A stretch of 64,000 bases of DNA from Syngnathus acus (taxonomy: Eukaryota > Chordata > Actinopteri > Syngnathiformes > Syngnathidae). The notes below the pieces were generated by a model that searched no databases, was not told the origin of the DNA, and saw nothing but the letters and a program-made list of their open reading frames with translations. The stretch spans positions 2,622,001 through 2,686,000 of the forward strand of contig NC_051087.1 in NCBI RefSeq assembly GCF_901709675.1, given 5' to 3'. The position numbers and the translations under genes are program-made. Numbering within the stretch: the stretch's first letter is position 1; each line of letters opens with the position of its first letter. Of the stretch, positions 15,025 to 28,139 are shown piece by piece.

Positions 15025-18000
15025 ATGCCAAGTCGAAGTGTGAAAGGCTCGGTAAGAGTTATATTTTTGCATCGTTTTAGAATCGTCAAGCTAACAAGTA
15101 CAGTGCTTTACTACAGTGCTTTACTACAGTATTTATATTTTCATTTGGATGCTTAGTCTTCCACGAGATGTGAGCAGCGACCTCCTTTGAGAAGTGTGGA
15201 GAATGAAAAGCAGCATTTATCTACGCCACTACTGAGACGCCAGTCCAAATCACTGTCAAAAGTGGCAAAGGTACAATGTTCATTTTTAAACATCTAAAAA
15301 CATTTCATATTTTTATAATTGTACAATGTATATCTAAAACGCATTGGCTATAAAATAACATAAAAGTACAATCAAATGGAAAAAAATAATAATACGAGAA
15401 TATTTTTTTTATGCTAAAAGTAAGCTTTGATCATATATTGTGTGATTTTTGCCTTTGTGCTACACTAACACAATTATTGTAACCAACAGGAGGATGTTTG
15501 TCTCGACTCGTGCTCTCCTCCACCATCCAATGTGACGCAAACCATCAAAATAGACCATTTAGGACTCCCTGACGTCACATTTAAATCCTTCATCTGCTCA
15601 AGTGGCGAAGTGGTGATTTCCGATGAGACTTCACTGTGCACAGAAGACCACATTTTCTTGCCTCAGGATCAAACTATTGATGTCACTTGTGAAAATGAGG
15701 ACATGGGCACCAGTGAGACCTGCAGCGTGCACATGGAACATCCTTATTACCACCCCGAGTCAACGGATGCAGCCTTTGGTGAAGGCGTTCCAGCCAACAC
15801 TGGTCCGATCGATTTTTTTGAGTGTGACATCCGTGAGATGGACCTTTCAGCAACCTCCAGGCAACCGGATGAAACCATTCCTCTTGTAATAGACGACAAA
15901 CATGTGGATGATCTCAACTACCGTCAAGATGAAGGCACTCCAAATGAAGTCTGCGATGTGACATTTAAATCATTCACTTGCGACGGGGGCGAGTTGGAAA
16001 TTCCTAACGTCACTCAAGTGGAAGATGAGACCGTTCCTCTGCCAGCAGAGCACATGGTGACCAGTGATCCAGAGCTGAGCTTTTTACCTGCTGATGTGGA
16101 ACTCTGCAGTGATCACGTTGATCATCCGTACTGCCATTTTGAGACCGATGTGGACACTTTTGGACAAGAAGGGGCTTTGTTGAATGATCTTGTTGCTTTT
16201 CCAGAAGAGCAAGCCGAAAGCATCCAGTTCCATCATCACGAGTCTCGCACACTGGAGCACATTCAAAAGAGCCACAATGACGACATTGTGGGTTCTCTCA
16301 CACCAACATTACAGACTTTACCTGACAACTCAGTTTCAGCCCAAGATGAATTTGATGAAATTTCCGTGGGCACTCAAATGTTAAATGAGACGTTTCCTCC
16401 TCCGGCAGAACCAATTGCAAGCGCTCATTCAGATCCACAAATTTTACCTGCTGATGTCCAGATCAGTCATTTGGAGAAGAATCCTCTTGATCCTCTCATT
16501 GAGACCGAAATGGACAGGCAAGTTGTTCCAGAAGAACAAACTGGGTCCTCAGAGTTCCTCAGCAAGAATCAAACTCTCACAGTGGATCCAATTGAAGGAA
16601 ACCAAAACGATGACATTTTAGAGACTTCGACACCATCGCCACCGGAAAAGACTCTGGCTCCTGAGTCAATTCATTTAAAAGACCACGAGACACCTCAGAG
16701 GCATGACGATGACAAAATGCTACCCGAGGTTGAGTCAGATCTCGAATTCAGCGAGGGCAAGGACAGCGCGCTTGGTTTGTCTGAAAACAGAGCACCCGCG
16801 CTATCGCCCGTGGAGAAACCCCTGGCCGAGACCATGCCCTATGTTTTAAAAGTACTGTCGGAGTGCCCTTCTGTCGTGTCGGCTCTGCAGCTCATGAGTC
16901 CGGTTCGAAGGGCGTCCCTGTCCCTCATGAGGACTCGCAGGGATCCTGCTGTTGACTTTGAGAAGAACGTGCTTTCGCCAGAGCTGGCCTCTTTGTGGAC
17001 GGAGCAGGTGGAGAGCCCGATGCATTCTCCCCTCTTCAACTCAACCACTCTGAGCAACAAGATCCAGCCAGAGGGTCAACAAGCCGAGGATAAGAACAGT
17101 CAGGGGTCAAAGGTTCCCGCTGGACCTTTTATTCCGGATGGTCCCCTCCAGCAGCAGCTACGGCAAATGGCGGAGTTTCTCCTCCTCGCGTCAGGAAAGA
17201 TGGACTTTGCTGTCGCTCCTGCTGCTCCTCCCATAAAGTCCTCCAATGTGGGCGTGGGCGTCACCCCAATAAAAAAGTTGGACCGAAGCCTGAATACGTC
17301 GGGAGAGTTTGTAAGAAAGGGGGAATTTTTGAAAATAGACGCCTGCACACTTACAGAGCCTCTTCCTCTCCTGTGGAAGTAAGTACTGGAAATTGCTTAC
17401 ATTTTTTATTTCGATGGCTCGTTCACTAGCCATCCCTATTTGTTTGCATGGCCAGCTGTCACCAGGAAAGCTTGGATAGTGTGCCCAGAGAGGAACTGGA
17501 GCAGAGGCTGATGTCAAGCATGGTCATGGTGGAGGCCTTGGTGCAGCAGCTGGCAGCGGCCCGGGCCGTACGCGGCCCCCATGCGACCCCGGCGCCCTCT
17601 GAGCTACGGAACAAACTGGTGCAGACGGAGCACACAGAGCTCAGCCAGGTGAATGACCTGATGCGGAAATTTAAAAAAGCATTGTTTCATGATTTGCTTT
17701 TTTTCTGTGTGTCACTTAGACCACAATGTATCGGGACTTGTATATGGAGGCTTTGAATAGGATTAGCGACTTGGAGCAAGATGGAAGATCTCTGCAGGAA
17801 CTCGTTCAGCGTATGCAGGGCATGCGCGTTACCATGGTGAGACTCGGCTTCCCTGTTTTGTTTTTGGGCTTCTCTGGTTTTCTTCTTTTTTTCATCTGAT
17901 ATGCTGAACTAGAAAGCGTTGGAACTATCCATTGTTTCGTCCACTAATATAATATGAAATGAATCCAATAGGCATCTTTGGCCGGTGACACCGATGCGGC

Positions 18001-21000
18001 GCTGTCTGACGCAAAGCAAATGGAGGCGCTTGTTCGAGAAGATCATCAAACGCTCTCGTCTCACGTAAGCCTTATCGTAAATATAACATCTTATTTATTT
18101 ATTTTTTAATGAATGTTCTCCTTTTAGTACGGCGAGATGAAGTCGTTGTATACGAAGTTCAAAGAAACGCAGCTGCGAATGATGCAGAAGGTCGACGGAG
18201 CGTTCGGGCAAAGAGACGAGATGAAGACTCGGATGGAAGACGCCCAGACGTCCAAGGAAGCCGTAAGCCTTCGTAAATGCTCAGCGTGTGAGAAGGAGGA
18301 GGCGGCCATTTCAATCGTTTGTTGGCCCGTGTCCAGGCCTTCAGTACCGTGGAGCAGCTGAGGACTCACTGCGCTAGCGAAATGGCGGCGCTGCAGAGGA
18401 GCATCGGCTCTCAGCAGGAACTCCTGGCTGCGCTCAACGTTACCTTCCCAGAGCAGGTGAAATCAAACTCACTGCTGATCAACGTTCTCCCTGAAGATGT
18501 CTCGAGTTTAAATCCGCTTTATCTTCAACACCACACAGGTTGCACTAAACAAGATGAACGGTGAAACCCTGAACTCTGCTTCGGATCTTCTGTGCCAAAC
18601 CATGGAGGATCAGACCAATTTGACTCGAGAAGTGAGTTGAACAAATTTGCGCTTTATTGAACTAGCTGGCTTACTTATAATTAGCACTCATAATTCTTTC
18701 GGGTCACATTGATTTTTTCCTCATTGTTGATCTTGTTGCAGTTGTCCGTGGTCAGGAGCCTCGTGCAGCGGTCCGCCCCTATGCTGGTGAAGCTGAACGA
18801 GAAGGCGGCGGCCGCTCTGACAGAAAGAGATCAGCACATGTCAGCCCGAGAGCGAGTGCAAGAGGAGAGAGAGCAGGTCAGTCTGGAATAAACAGTGGGA
18901 AAATCCATTTTCTTTATTTCTTCTGATTCCAAACAAACAGTGAAAGGGTTTCATTTTTCAAAGCAATGATATGAATCAAAATTTCTCAGAAAAAGAAAAA
19001 AAAAGATTTTAAATTGCCCTGCCAAAAGAAATCAATTACCAAAATTTCCCAGGAAAAGAAAAACATTTTTCAAAATTGTCCTGCCAAAAAAAATCAATTC
19101 CAACAGTCACCCAGCCAAAAGCTGTCTTATTCCTTTCTGATTTTTCTTTGTATTTTTGATGATTTCTTTTTAACATACAGGTGGAAGAGGAGCTGAGAGA
19201 AGCCTTATTAAATCTCCAAACTGCCCAAGAACAGATTGGTGATTTAAATCTGCAGGTTACTATTTTGAGCTCAGGTAAAATACATAAGAGAAAGCTGCAG
19301 TGTAATGGGTAGAGCTGCCAAGTCAAATTCAAATTCGGAATATTATTATTTACCTGCTTCCCAGAGATGAGCGTGCTGCGTCAAAAGCTGAAGGAGCACG
19401 AGGAGCAGCGAGCTCAGCTTGAGTGTACCGTGACGGAAATGTCGGCCACCGTGTCCTCCACCACGGCAGCCCACACCTTCCTGGAGCACACCCTGGCCGA
19501 GGAGACATCCAAGTATGTAGAAACTCCAAAGTGGAACTTCCTGGTGGCGATTACACTTTTATAATTGTCTGATTTACACAAACAAAACCCAAGAGTTGTT
19601 AAAAATGTTGTTCCAGGTTGGAGCAGGCACAAAAAGATGCAAGCCAGGCCAAGGAAAAAGCAGACTAGTAAGTTATGTCCCCAAAAAGTGTTTGGTAAAA
19701 TTCAGACAATTCATTTAAATGCCTCCAAATTTTTTCTTCCCAGTTTGGAGTCTTCACTGTGCCAGGCGGAAGAGTGGGCAGAGGAGCTCATTCGTAATCT
19801 GGCCGAGAAAGAGGAGAACCTGTCCCGGCTGCAGGCGCTCTCGCAGTCGCAGAGTTTACAGATCCAGCAACTGAGAGACGTCTGCGCGCAGCTCAGCGAC
19901 GCGGCGGAAACGAACGAGGTGGGCTCGAGTCGCTGGGGTCACCGTCTACGGAATTCGCAAACCGTCATTTTGAAAGTTTCAATTTAATTGCTCAATCTGC
20001 TTCCAGTTCCTGCAGGCGGAGAACGAGATGGCCCGGGACCAGCTTGCCGAAAGCGAGAACGTGTCCAGGGTTCTGCACGAGAGGAACATCCAGTGTGAAG
20101 ACCTGAAAGCAGAACTCTGCCAACTACAGTGAGCCATCAGCCTTTCTGCCGTGTTCCATTTCAAACACAAAGCAAATTATTGACCAACTCTCTAGCTCGA
20201 AATATTGAAGGGAAAGAAAAAATATTTTCAAACTCGTAAGCATGAGGACATTTGTGGACATTTGTGTTGTGCCCACGACTTGACGTTTAGCGTGTGTGCA
20301 GGCGAGAGAAGAGGAGTATGCAGGAGGAGCTGGAGGCAGAACGGTCGCGAGCCAGCACGGCCCAGCTGAAGCGGGCCGAGGAGCTCGCTCAGGCCGTCAC
20401 GGAAACTACCCTGCTGCATCACGCGCTGCGAGGGATGACCAACGAGCTGCATGATGCTCTCGGCGCCCAGGTGAAGGGAATCTTCTTCGCTTAACCCCGG
20501 CTGTCCTTGCATCGTGACTGAAACCAACACGGCGCATTGTGTTTCAGAAGCCAGAACCGAAGAACTCGTCACAGGCCCTCCAAGTGGACCGGCGGAAGCC
20601 GTCCAGCTCTTTGGTAGACTGCGTCATGGTTGCCCTAACAGCTGACAAGAATGAGGAGGAGGAAGAAGCCAACACGGCAGACGGTAATCTTAAATCAAGG
20701 CTGCAAAACGTAATTTTATTGTTCCAAGCATGCAAAAGAGCTGTGGTTATTGTCTTTTCAGTTTCCACGGACTCGCCAAGAGACAGCATATTCAGCAAGA
20801 GCAGTGCCTTCACACGCTTGCCAGTCACCCCGAAAAAGAAGTTCGTGTCGCAGGAGTCTGAGGATGAGGAAAAGAGGGAGCAGAGCAGTCTGCTGGAGGC
20901 GCTGGCCCACTTGAGCAACACGGTCACGGAGCTCGTCGGCACGCTGGAGTCTGCGCAGCGACACAAAGACGCTCGGCTGGAGGAACTGCAACACACCGTG

Positions 21001-22690
21001 TAAGTCGATCGGAACGCGTTAAGCGGTACAGATTCTTGACGCACGTCTGCTGCGTAAACAAATTTAAATTAAATCACATTAGGAGCAAGACACAATTTTG
21101 GATAATGGACCATCCCCCATGAATAAATAATGACATTATTATTAAGGTATTAGGGGTAAGTTTGAATAACCAGGAAGCCTTTATTTATTTAAAAAAAAAA
21201 ACTCTCATATTCAACTCCCCTCACCCATACAAATATTAATGGTAAGGCTTTTGATAGATATTTGTAAATTTTCGTTTTATAATTTTCCTATTTGAGAATG
21301 AATGTTTGACTTTTTATTTTTTTAAGCAAAGGTATATTTAAGCGTTCCTCTTTGTTTTAGTTTTAGCCAGCAGATGGCGCTGCAGGACGCAAACAGCAAG
21401 CACAAGGCGGAGGAGTCTGAGCTGAAGCTTCAGCTGAGCCGTATACGCACCCAGGCAGAGCGCTGCGATTTAGCACTGCAGCAGCAAGCTCAGGTTGAAG
21501 GCAACACTTCTTTTTTTGACACATTCCCATCGCCTGGAATTAACAATTGAATTAACAATTGAAAGGCCTGTGCATGACCCTGACGATTACTATTCCTGCG
21601 TCCTTAAAGCGGGCAGTATGTTGGTGACTCGTGCTGCAGAACTTCTCTAATTTTACAGAAGCACAACCAAACTATTTCCTGTGCAGCTAAAATACCGAAC
21701 GAACAATTTACATTCATAACAACCTGGTGAATAAAAATAGCAACAAATAGCCTCGATTACGTTTGCTCTTGCTGTGTCAAAGTTAGCATTGTTCAGATTC
21801 CTCTAAATTTCAAGCGGCTAATTAATTTAATGACACTGTTTTCTCGAGACAGGATTCAAAAACGATAACCAAGCTGATGAATGATGTCACAGAGGCCCAG
21901 GAGCAGATGATCAAATACAGGCTGGATTATAATGTAAGAACCCCGAAATTATTATTTATAGATTCTTGTCACATGCAATAATGTAAACCCCCCCCACCCC
22001 CCATCAGGAGTTGCGCAAGGAGACAATGGAGTTACGTCGCTCCCGCCAACAAAGTGAAACAGAAGTTCAAATCCTGCGCGCAGAGTTCAGGAAAACCGAT
22101 GGACAGACGGCCGGCGAAGTTGATGTGAAGGAAGAGAAACTCCTCTTGTTAAAAGAGGTACAACCATGTTGGCTTTCTGTGGACTGCAATCCTACTTTAG
22201 CTCGCTAGCTATGCCCAAAATACATTTTCTGCTCAAAATGTCTGGAAACCGATTTTGAAGCCTCGTTTATACACTGTCAACATTTTGTTTTCTCTTGTTC
22301 TTTCATGACTATTCATCGAATAACCATTTTAGTTTGGAGCTTTCACTGTAATATTTTTAAGTGATGATAATAGCAATATATAAAGATTCTGATGCTATCC
22401 AGGTGGATCGACTGAAGACGAACCTTCGGGAGATGGAGCAGACCAGGCACAAATTGCTCGAACGGGCTAAGAGACATGTAAGTGACACACGCAGACACAC
22501 ACGCACGGAAGAAAAAAAGCTCACTGTGTAGCGTCACCTCTTCACAGCAACAAATCCAACAAATGAACCAGCAGAAGTGCGAGAATGAAGTGCACATGTT
22601 GAACAACATGATTAATAAAGTCCGCGAGGTACGTGCCCTTCCTCATAACGTCTGCACTGTCATTGTTTGTCACCTTCAATTTTTTTTTAT

Positions 22691-22743
<53 letters not shown>

Positions 22744-22873
22744 AGTGTATATATATATATATTATATTATTTAAAAAAAAAAAAAATCCTTTTGCTTGTA
22801 GACGCTGCGGTCATTGCCCGAGGCGGTGAAGAAGTGTGAGCAGCTACAGCAGCTTTTAGAATATTTAGGCTGA
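15025..22873 (+). CDS. spag5: Sperm-associated antigen 5 (astrin), complete
   Basis: Astrin is a spindle and kinetochore protein needed for chromosome alignment and cohesion until anaphase. Twenty-four coding exons: 15025-15051, 15157-15270, 15490-17378, 17456-17648, 17720-17836, 17972-18064, 18128-18262, 18337-18456, 18539-18631, 18742-18876, 19181-19274, 19365-19512, 19617-19667, 19744-19918, 20007-20128, 20302-20470, 20548-20683, 20762-20999, 21361-21493, 21853-21933, 22008-22157, 22403-22477, 22548-22628 and 22802-22873. All phases agree, giving about 1546 residues (human 1193). Exon 3 encodes an acidic disordered N-terminal half with internal repeats. From about residue 680 the protein is a long coiled coil. 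Matches to human astrin, from memory: REELEQRLMSSMVMVEAL, KSSAFTRLP, and the end TLRSLPEAVKKCEQLQQLLEYLG against human LLSIPEVVRGCKELQGLLEFLS. SPAG5 is on another chromosome in human, so its place here is fish-specific. Confidence 0.9.
15571..16170 (+). repeat. Internal protein repeat in spag5 exon 3
   Basis: Two diverged copies of a roughly 70-residue module start at 15571 (DVTFKSFICSSGE) and 15955 (DVTFKSFTCDGGE). They continue in parallel: TVPLPAEH against DHIFLPQD, then DHPYCHFETDVDTFGQEG against EHPYYHPESTDAAFGEG. A weaker third copy of the later part (LNETFPPPAE, ILPADVQISH) lies at about 16380-16480. Confidence 0.7.
22690..22763 (+). repeat. CA/TA dinucleotide microsatellite in the last spag5 intron
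   Basis: A short ACAC run is followed by about 23 TA repeats, then GTGTGAGTG and more TA. It lies between exons 23 and 24, 39 bases before the final acceptor, and is likely to vary in length. Confidence 0.9.
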
Positions 22874-22948
22874 TCATTTGGTTTTTGTTTGCTTTTTATA
22901 CATTCAATGTGTTTTTTAAGCGCTTTTTGTTCTCTAATGTTTAATGTA

Positions 22949-22954
22949 AATAAA
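22949..22954 (+). terminator. Polyadenylation signal of spag5
   Basis: AATAAA 76 bases beyond the stop codon, followed by a T-run. Confidence 0.7.
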
Positions 22955-22959
22955 TACTC

Positions 22960-24687
22960 AAACTAAAAAGTTTTTTTTTTTTTTGGGTCCAATGTATTTA
23001 GTATTTTAGTATAGTGAGACAAAATATAACATGAACAAAAAAAACTTTTATGACAGCTATAACAAAAGTTTTCCAACTTTTTGGGTTCAGGGCGACAGTT
23101 TTTCAAGGACCGGCACATAAACAGAGATTCAAAATTTTATAATGTTGCAAAAAAAAAAAAAAATCTCTAAAAAGAATGCTGTAATGTGATATTTTTTCAG
23201 TTTGAGAATCACCCAGCTATGTTTTGTACTGTATCTTCTTTTTTTTTTTTTTTTTTTGTATTTCCCTTTCAAACTGCAAGATTCCACCGGCCTCACAATT
23301 CAGCCTCGTCAATCACTGCGGCTTCTTTCCCAGGCACGTAATCAAGTGTCTCGGGCTAACGAAGTGCATCCTTTCAGGTCTCATCTTGTCTGTGTTGAGA
23401 TACAACTACTGCAATTGTTGCTTCTCAAGCCTTTTTCGAGGCTGAACTATCGCGTTAGAAATCAACGCACGGTTCGAGTAGATTAGCCGAATCTGAAGTG
23501 TTGCGGCGGATCCAAAAGTGTGCCTCCAAAACGACAGTGAAAATATTGCAGACACCAAAAAATCCACCAATGACGCTTGTTGAAGTCCACTTTTTACTCT
23601 TCAAGAAATGTGCTGTACAAGTTCCCAAAAAACTCATGCGACGTTCTTCATACAAGACACTTATTGCAAAGCCATCAAGCCCAATAAGTTACGGGAAAAA
23701 AATGAACCCTTAAGAAAGGATATTTTGTGGCATTTTTTTTTCTTTTTAACTTTTGAATGACCAAAGTGTGTTTCACTATTGATGGTTTGTGTGATGAAAA
23801 AAAAAACCCATGTCTTTCGAACTTCACAAATCTTATCTCTAAGAAGTCCGCACTCTACAGTACATGTCCAAAAAAAGTATTTGTGTGTCTTTAATTGAAC
23901 GGCCATCAAATGTGATTTCATAAATATAAAAATAATTCATGTTTGATGTGTATGTTTCTGCCACCCAAAATTGGTACGTGGACAATATTAGTGGTTTGTG
24001 ACAAATGTGGGATTTTAATTAATTTCATTTTAATTAAGGGTTAAACAGAACTAAAATGTGTCCATCAGGACACCCACAAGCAGTCTAAACTATTATTTAC
24101 ATTTGCATGCCGTGAAGAGGACTTTGACTGTGTAGAGCTCATTATGACCAAGGTGGAAAAACGGTTAACTTGATCAATTATTTTGTCCTCAGGAATGCGT
24201 AAAAAAATATTTGGCTCAAGTACCGCTCAAAGGGTGTACAAACGTAAGACTGCATTTGTATACCACGAAAAAAACTATGTCCAAAGTATTAGTAATAAAA
24301 ATCGAATTTAATTAAAGCAAGAAATAGCGTGACTTGCTATTTTTTTAGTAGTTATTTTGGTTGTGAATGTGAAGATGTAAGTCTGCTGTGGCTCAGTACA
24401 GGGCCGGTTCTATTGTTGTGGGTTGCGGACACCCCAAAATCTAAAAAAATCTTTCAGAATTTGCTTTATCATCTAGCCGTTCAAATATTTCAATATTGAC
24501 CTATTAGAATTGATTCCTGAGCATATATTTGTCTTAACTAATGGATTGGTTTTAGCTTGTCAAATAAATGAAAGCTGAAGATTTTCCTTTGATCTTCTCG
24601 TATGTGTAAGCTTGAATTATAATGTCCTGGTCGAATATCTTGAAGACAGTGAAAAGGCGCTGGAAAATTGTCTCGAGTTGTCAACCG
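22960..24687. other. Spacer between spag5 and foxe1, including foxe1 3' UTR
   Basis: A/T-rich, with several mononucleotide runs and no recognised exon. At about 23070-23120 the sequence CCAACTTTTTGGGTTCAGGG, followed by GGACCGGCAC, resembles a degenerate end of a common fish interspersed repeat. The part nearest 24687 must include the foxe1 3' UTR, but no clear signal was found to end it. Confidence 0.4.
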
Positions 24688-25752
24688 TCAGAGAGCAGAC
24701 ACAAACCTGTCCATGTTCCCGGTGTAGGGCGGGTGTCGCAGGTAACCTCCTGCATTGGCGCTGTTGTACTGGGAGAAAGACCCCAACTGTACTGGCGAGA
24801 CCCTACTGTAGGGGTCTTCCGTCTCGCCTGAGGAGCCCAGGCGACTGGAGGCGGCGTACACTTGGCTCTGGCCTTGTCCGTAGGGGCCCTGGGGGGCGGT
24901 GTGATGGTGGTGGTGTTGGTGGCTCGGTACAGAATAGGTGAACCCCGGGTGTACGGAGGGGGTGGAGCGGGGCGGGGCGGCGCCCCCGCACGTCTGGCTC
25001 TGGAAACTCGGCGGTGCCAGACTACAGGGGCTGGATCCGTTGGAGATCCCCTCGGGGGTAAAGCTGCGGCCGGGCAGCTGCATCCCGTCCGGCCCCTGAG
25101 CGCCAAGCATGCCGGTCGGAGATCCGATTAAGTTGTTGATACTGAACATGCGAGTCTGAGGCGGGCCAAAGCCGGGAGGCGACTGCGAAGGGTAGTAGGC
25201 GGAGGGTAGCTGTTGCCCGTAGGATGGGCTGACGGTCATGTTAGGGTACACCGCGTTGGAGTATGCCGCCGACCTCGTGATCTGGACCGGCGTGAAAACC
25301 GGATTCTCCTGAACGAACGAGGCGTAGGTGCTCAGGTCGCATCGCTTGAAGCGCTTCCTCCGCCGCAGAAAACTGCCGCTCTCAAACATGTCCTCGGCGT
25401 TGGGGTCCAAGGCCCAGTAGTTGCCCTTCCCCGGGCGCCCTGGCTCCCGGGGGATCTTGATGAAGCAGTCATTGAGCGTTAAATTGTGACGGATGGAGTT
25501 CTGCCACTTCTTGGAATTGTCCCGGTAGAAGGGGAAGCGCTCCGTGATGAACTTGTAGATGCCGCCCAGCGTCAGCTTGCGGTCTGGGGAGTTAGCGATG
25601 GCCATGGAGATAAGGGCGATGTAGCTGTAGGGCGGTTTGCCTCGCTGCAGGGGTCTTTTCCTGCGTCGACCTCGGGGCTGCTCCTCTGGAGGGTCAGGGA
25701 CCGCCGAGGACGTGTCCGCCGGAGGGTCTTTCTCTACTTTAACCACCGGCAT
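24688..25752 (-). CDS. foxe1: Forkhead box protein E1, complete
   Basis: FOXE1 is a forkhead transcription factor of thyroid and pharyngeal or craniofacial development. One coding exon of 354 residues (human about 373). The start MPVVKVEKD was chosen because the in-frame extension upstream crosses a splice acceptor (TTGATTGTAG, ending at 25776). The forkhead domain spans about residues 38-130: [56 protein letters not shown] and [10 protein letters not shown], then [22 protein letters not shown] and [13 protein letters not shown] are FOXE1-type rather than FOXE3-type. The C-terminal part is rich in Ser, Pro, Gly, Tyr and Gln, with a histidine run (HQHHHHH) and the conserved end NMDRFVSAL. The polyalanine tract of mammalian FOXE1 is absent. 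Linkage with trmo, hemgn and anp32b confirms the name. Confidence 0.95.
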   Translation of the reverse strand: MPVVKVEKDPPADTSSAVPDPPEEQPRGRRRKRPLQRGKPPYSYIALISMAIANSPDRKLTLGGIYKFITERFPFYRDNSKKWQNSIRHNLTLNDCFIKIPREPGRPGKGNYWALDPNAEDMFESGSFLRRRKRFKRCDLSTYASFVQENPVFTPVQITRSAAYSNAVYPNMTVSPSYGQQLPSAYYPSQSPPGFGPPQTRMFSINNLIGSPTGMLGAQGPDGMQLPGRSFTPEGISNGSSPCSLAPPSFQSQTCGGAAPPRSTPSVHPGFTYSVPSHQHHHHHTAPQGPYGQGQSQVYAASSRLGSSGETEDPYSRVSPVQLGSFSQYNSANAGGYLRHPPYTGNMDRFVSAL

Positions 25753-25777
25753 TATTTTTGATTCCTCAAGAAAGCCT
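25753..25777 (-). other. 5' UTR part of the foxe1 coding exon and its splice acceptor
   Basis: On the minus strand TTTGATTGTAG precedes GCTTTCTTGAGG and then the ATG at 25752. The acceptor AG falls at 25776-25777. This suggests a noncoding first exon further right, unlike the intronless human gene. Confidence 0.45.
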
Positions 25778-26698
25778 ACAATCAAACAAATCACAAAGTG
25801 AATCTACAGTCGACAAGTAGCAAGGTTCCAATCTTAACGAAGCGAATTTCTTGTTTATCTCACATTATGGTAAGTAACCAGATGATGGCAGGTAACATTA
25901 TCTGTCGAGAAAAATAAACAAAACCATCTTTCAAACTAACTTTTTATCTTTCCGTGTCGTAGGCTCCACTGGAAGGCCCGCAATGGAAAACTCGTGAGGT
26001 GAACCTGCGGTAGACGCAGATTGCAATCTCGATGATAGTTCCAGTCGCACAAAACAAGAAGTCGTCTTTTGACAGTAAGTCACGGTCTGCGTCCAAAAGC
26101 AACGTTTCTTCCCAAGGTGGTCAAACAAGTTGAGCTTTCCTGGCGGTGGGATCGGGGCGCATTCGAGCTCGTTCCCACCGGCGTTTTCTGAGATCAGGTG
26201 GAAGTGGCAAACAATGCGTCCTCCATGCGTGGCGTCTGAGGTGTGTTTGAGAGTGAGTCACAAAAGTGCTTGGGAGGGATTACCTCCACCGTGAGTAACT
26301 GAGGGGCCACACCTCCCCATTGCTAGCATCAAGTGCTCCCCGCGTGACTCTTTGCATGCTGGTGGACACTTCTACATCAACAAATGATGTATGCGTGTCT
26401 TGAAATGTCTCCCAGTCGGTTGCAAAAACTCTTGAAATATTTTTCACAGTTGTTAGCAACCAAATACTGGTATTGCATGACTTATGTCTTATGAAAATCC
26501 ACTAGCTTAACGCTAACACCCATTGAGCATAGTAATTGAGATTGCGGTATTGATAAATCCTTAAACAATTTGTAATTGTAGTGAAAAACACGCACGCCAT
26601 GTACATCCCCTCCCCTACGGCCTCCAAATCACACCTAGAAAGTCCCCGATTTGCTGGGTTCCTTTATCAGAGACCATAAAATAATGAACTTTGTTTTT

Positions 26699-26763
26699 GT
26701 GGGCCGCATGAAATAATGTGGCGGGCCAGATCTGGCCCCCGCTCCTTAGGTTTGACACCAGTG
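26699..26763 (+). mobile_element. Fragment of a nonautonomous hAT-like element
   Basis: GGGCCGCATGAAATAATGTG, then GCGGGCCAGATCTGGCCCCC and GTTTGACACC, match the right end of the full element at 40808-41133. The left part is missing. Confidence 0.6.
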
Positions 26764-28139
26764 ATTTAAAGAGTTTGTTGCTTTAATTCCTCTTGATATG
26801 TAAATTCCCCCCCTTGAAGTCAACCTCAGTTTATTTTCAGAAATGGTCCTCGTTGTTTGGAAGCCGCCAACCTAAAGGACCTCTTTAGCGGCGAGTTAGG
26901 CCGCATGTTGTTTTTCTACGTGGCTTACCTTGTTTGCTTTGCCCCCGCTCTGAAACACGGCAGCTGCATTTGAGGCATGGATGTGTGTTTTGGTTTGTGT
27001 GTTTTTTCAACCTGCGATGTCAGCATGCAAATTTCAGGCCATTGATTTATCACGGAGATTATTCTTTTATCAGGTGCTGCGGTTGTCACTGTCATCTAGA
27101 AATGACTTATGTAAACTGAATGTAACGAATTTTTTTGAACGTATTTTATGTGAATATTTTTGCATATTTAAAAAAAAAATAAAAATCTTCCCATTATGGT
27201 GGAGAATTTTGAGGGGGAAAAAGTTGTAGGCCACCTAGCTTAATGCTAGCATAAAATGCAAAACTCCAAAGATGGGCTAATGAAAATTAGCTTACAGTAA
27301 ATATACTGCAAAAAAAAAAAAATCTGCAATCCCTCACTGTGGTTGCTTCTTTTCCTCGGTGCATGTAAACATACTGACTGAGAACAGCTATTTGGGCCCA
27401 ACAAGGATGGGCTCCAGTGCCTTAATCCCTAAAATAAACAGCGAAGAACACGCTTCCAAACACTCCCAACCTCTCAACGCGTGCTGAGAGAGCGCCGGCC
27501 GGCCGGGCCGGGTTAGCTGCCGATGAAAGGTTCAGTCGTGCTGGCCGGGGGCCGCCCCGACGGCTATGTTGCGAGTTATACAGAAATAGTTACAAATAGT
27601 TGACCTGTCCTAATATTAATACATAAGCAATCAATTCCCTAAAGCCCGGTGTTAATATTATCAAACTGTGCATATTGTTAGAGTTCCTAACAATAAATAC
27701 ATAATTAAAGAATTAAACTACTCGTTTTGATTATGCCTACTATTGTATTCCAATGTTAGTCATGATGATGATGATATTTGGCAAGCTAAGCATTTTTTCT
27801 TTTTTTTTTTTTAGGTGGAACTTGATGTAAATATTTGACAAGCACTAGCACATAATAACCAGTGTGCAAATGTGCACACAATTAACACCACAATGGTGCA
27901 CTGCAAACAACTCCAATTGGACATTTCACACTAATAACAGGTTCTGTTTCCTTAAGCTACGGGTAAACATTTGGAATATTCGTTCTCCTGCCTACGATAA
28001 TACGCATTTGATTGTGTGCTTACTTTACCGGTTGACAGCCGTTTGACAGGCGGGTTTTTTTTCTCTGACGGCCTCACCCTAGGCCCTAAGACGGCTTCTT
28101 ACGCTGGGTGGCAGCGAACAATTGAAGCTGACTCGTTTC

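Noticed and set aside
24681-25482. Several open frames of 80-140 codons on both strands
   Set aside because: They are shadows of the GC-rich foxe1 coding exon; none has a domain.
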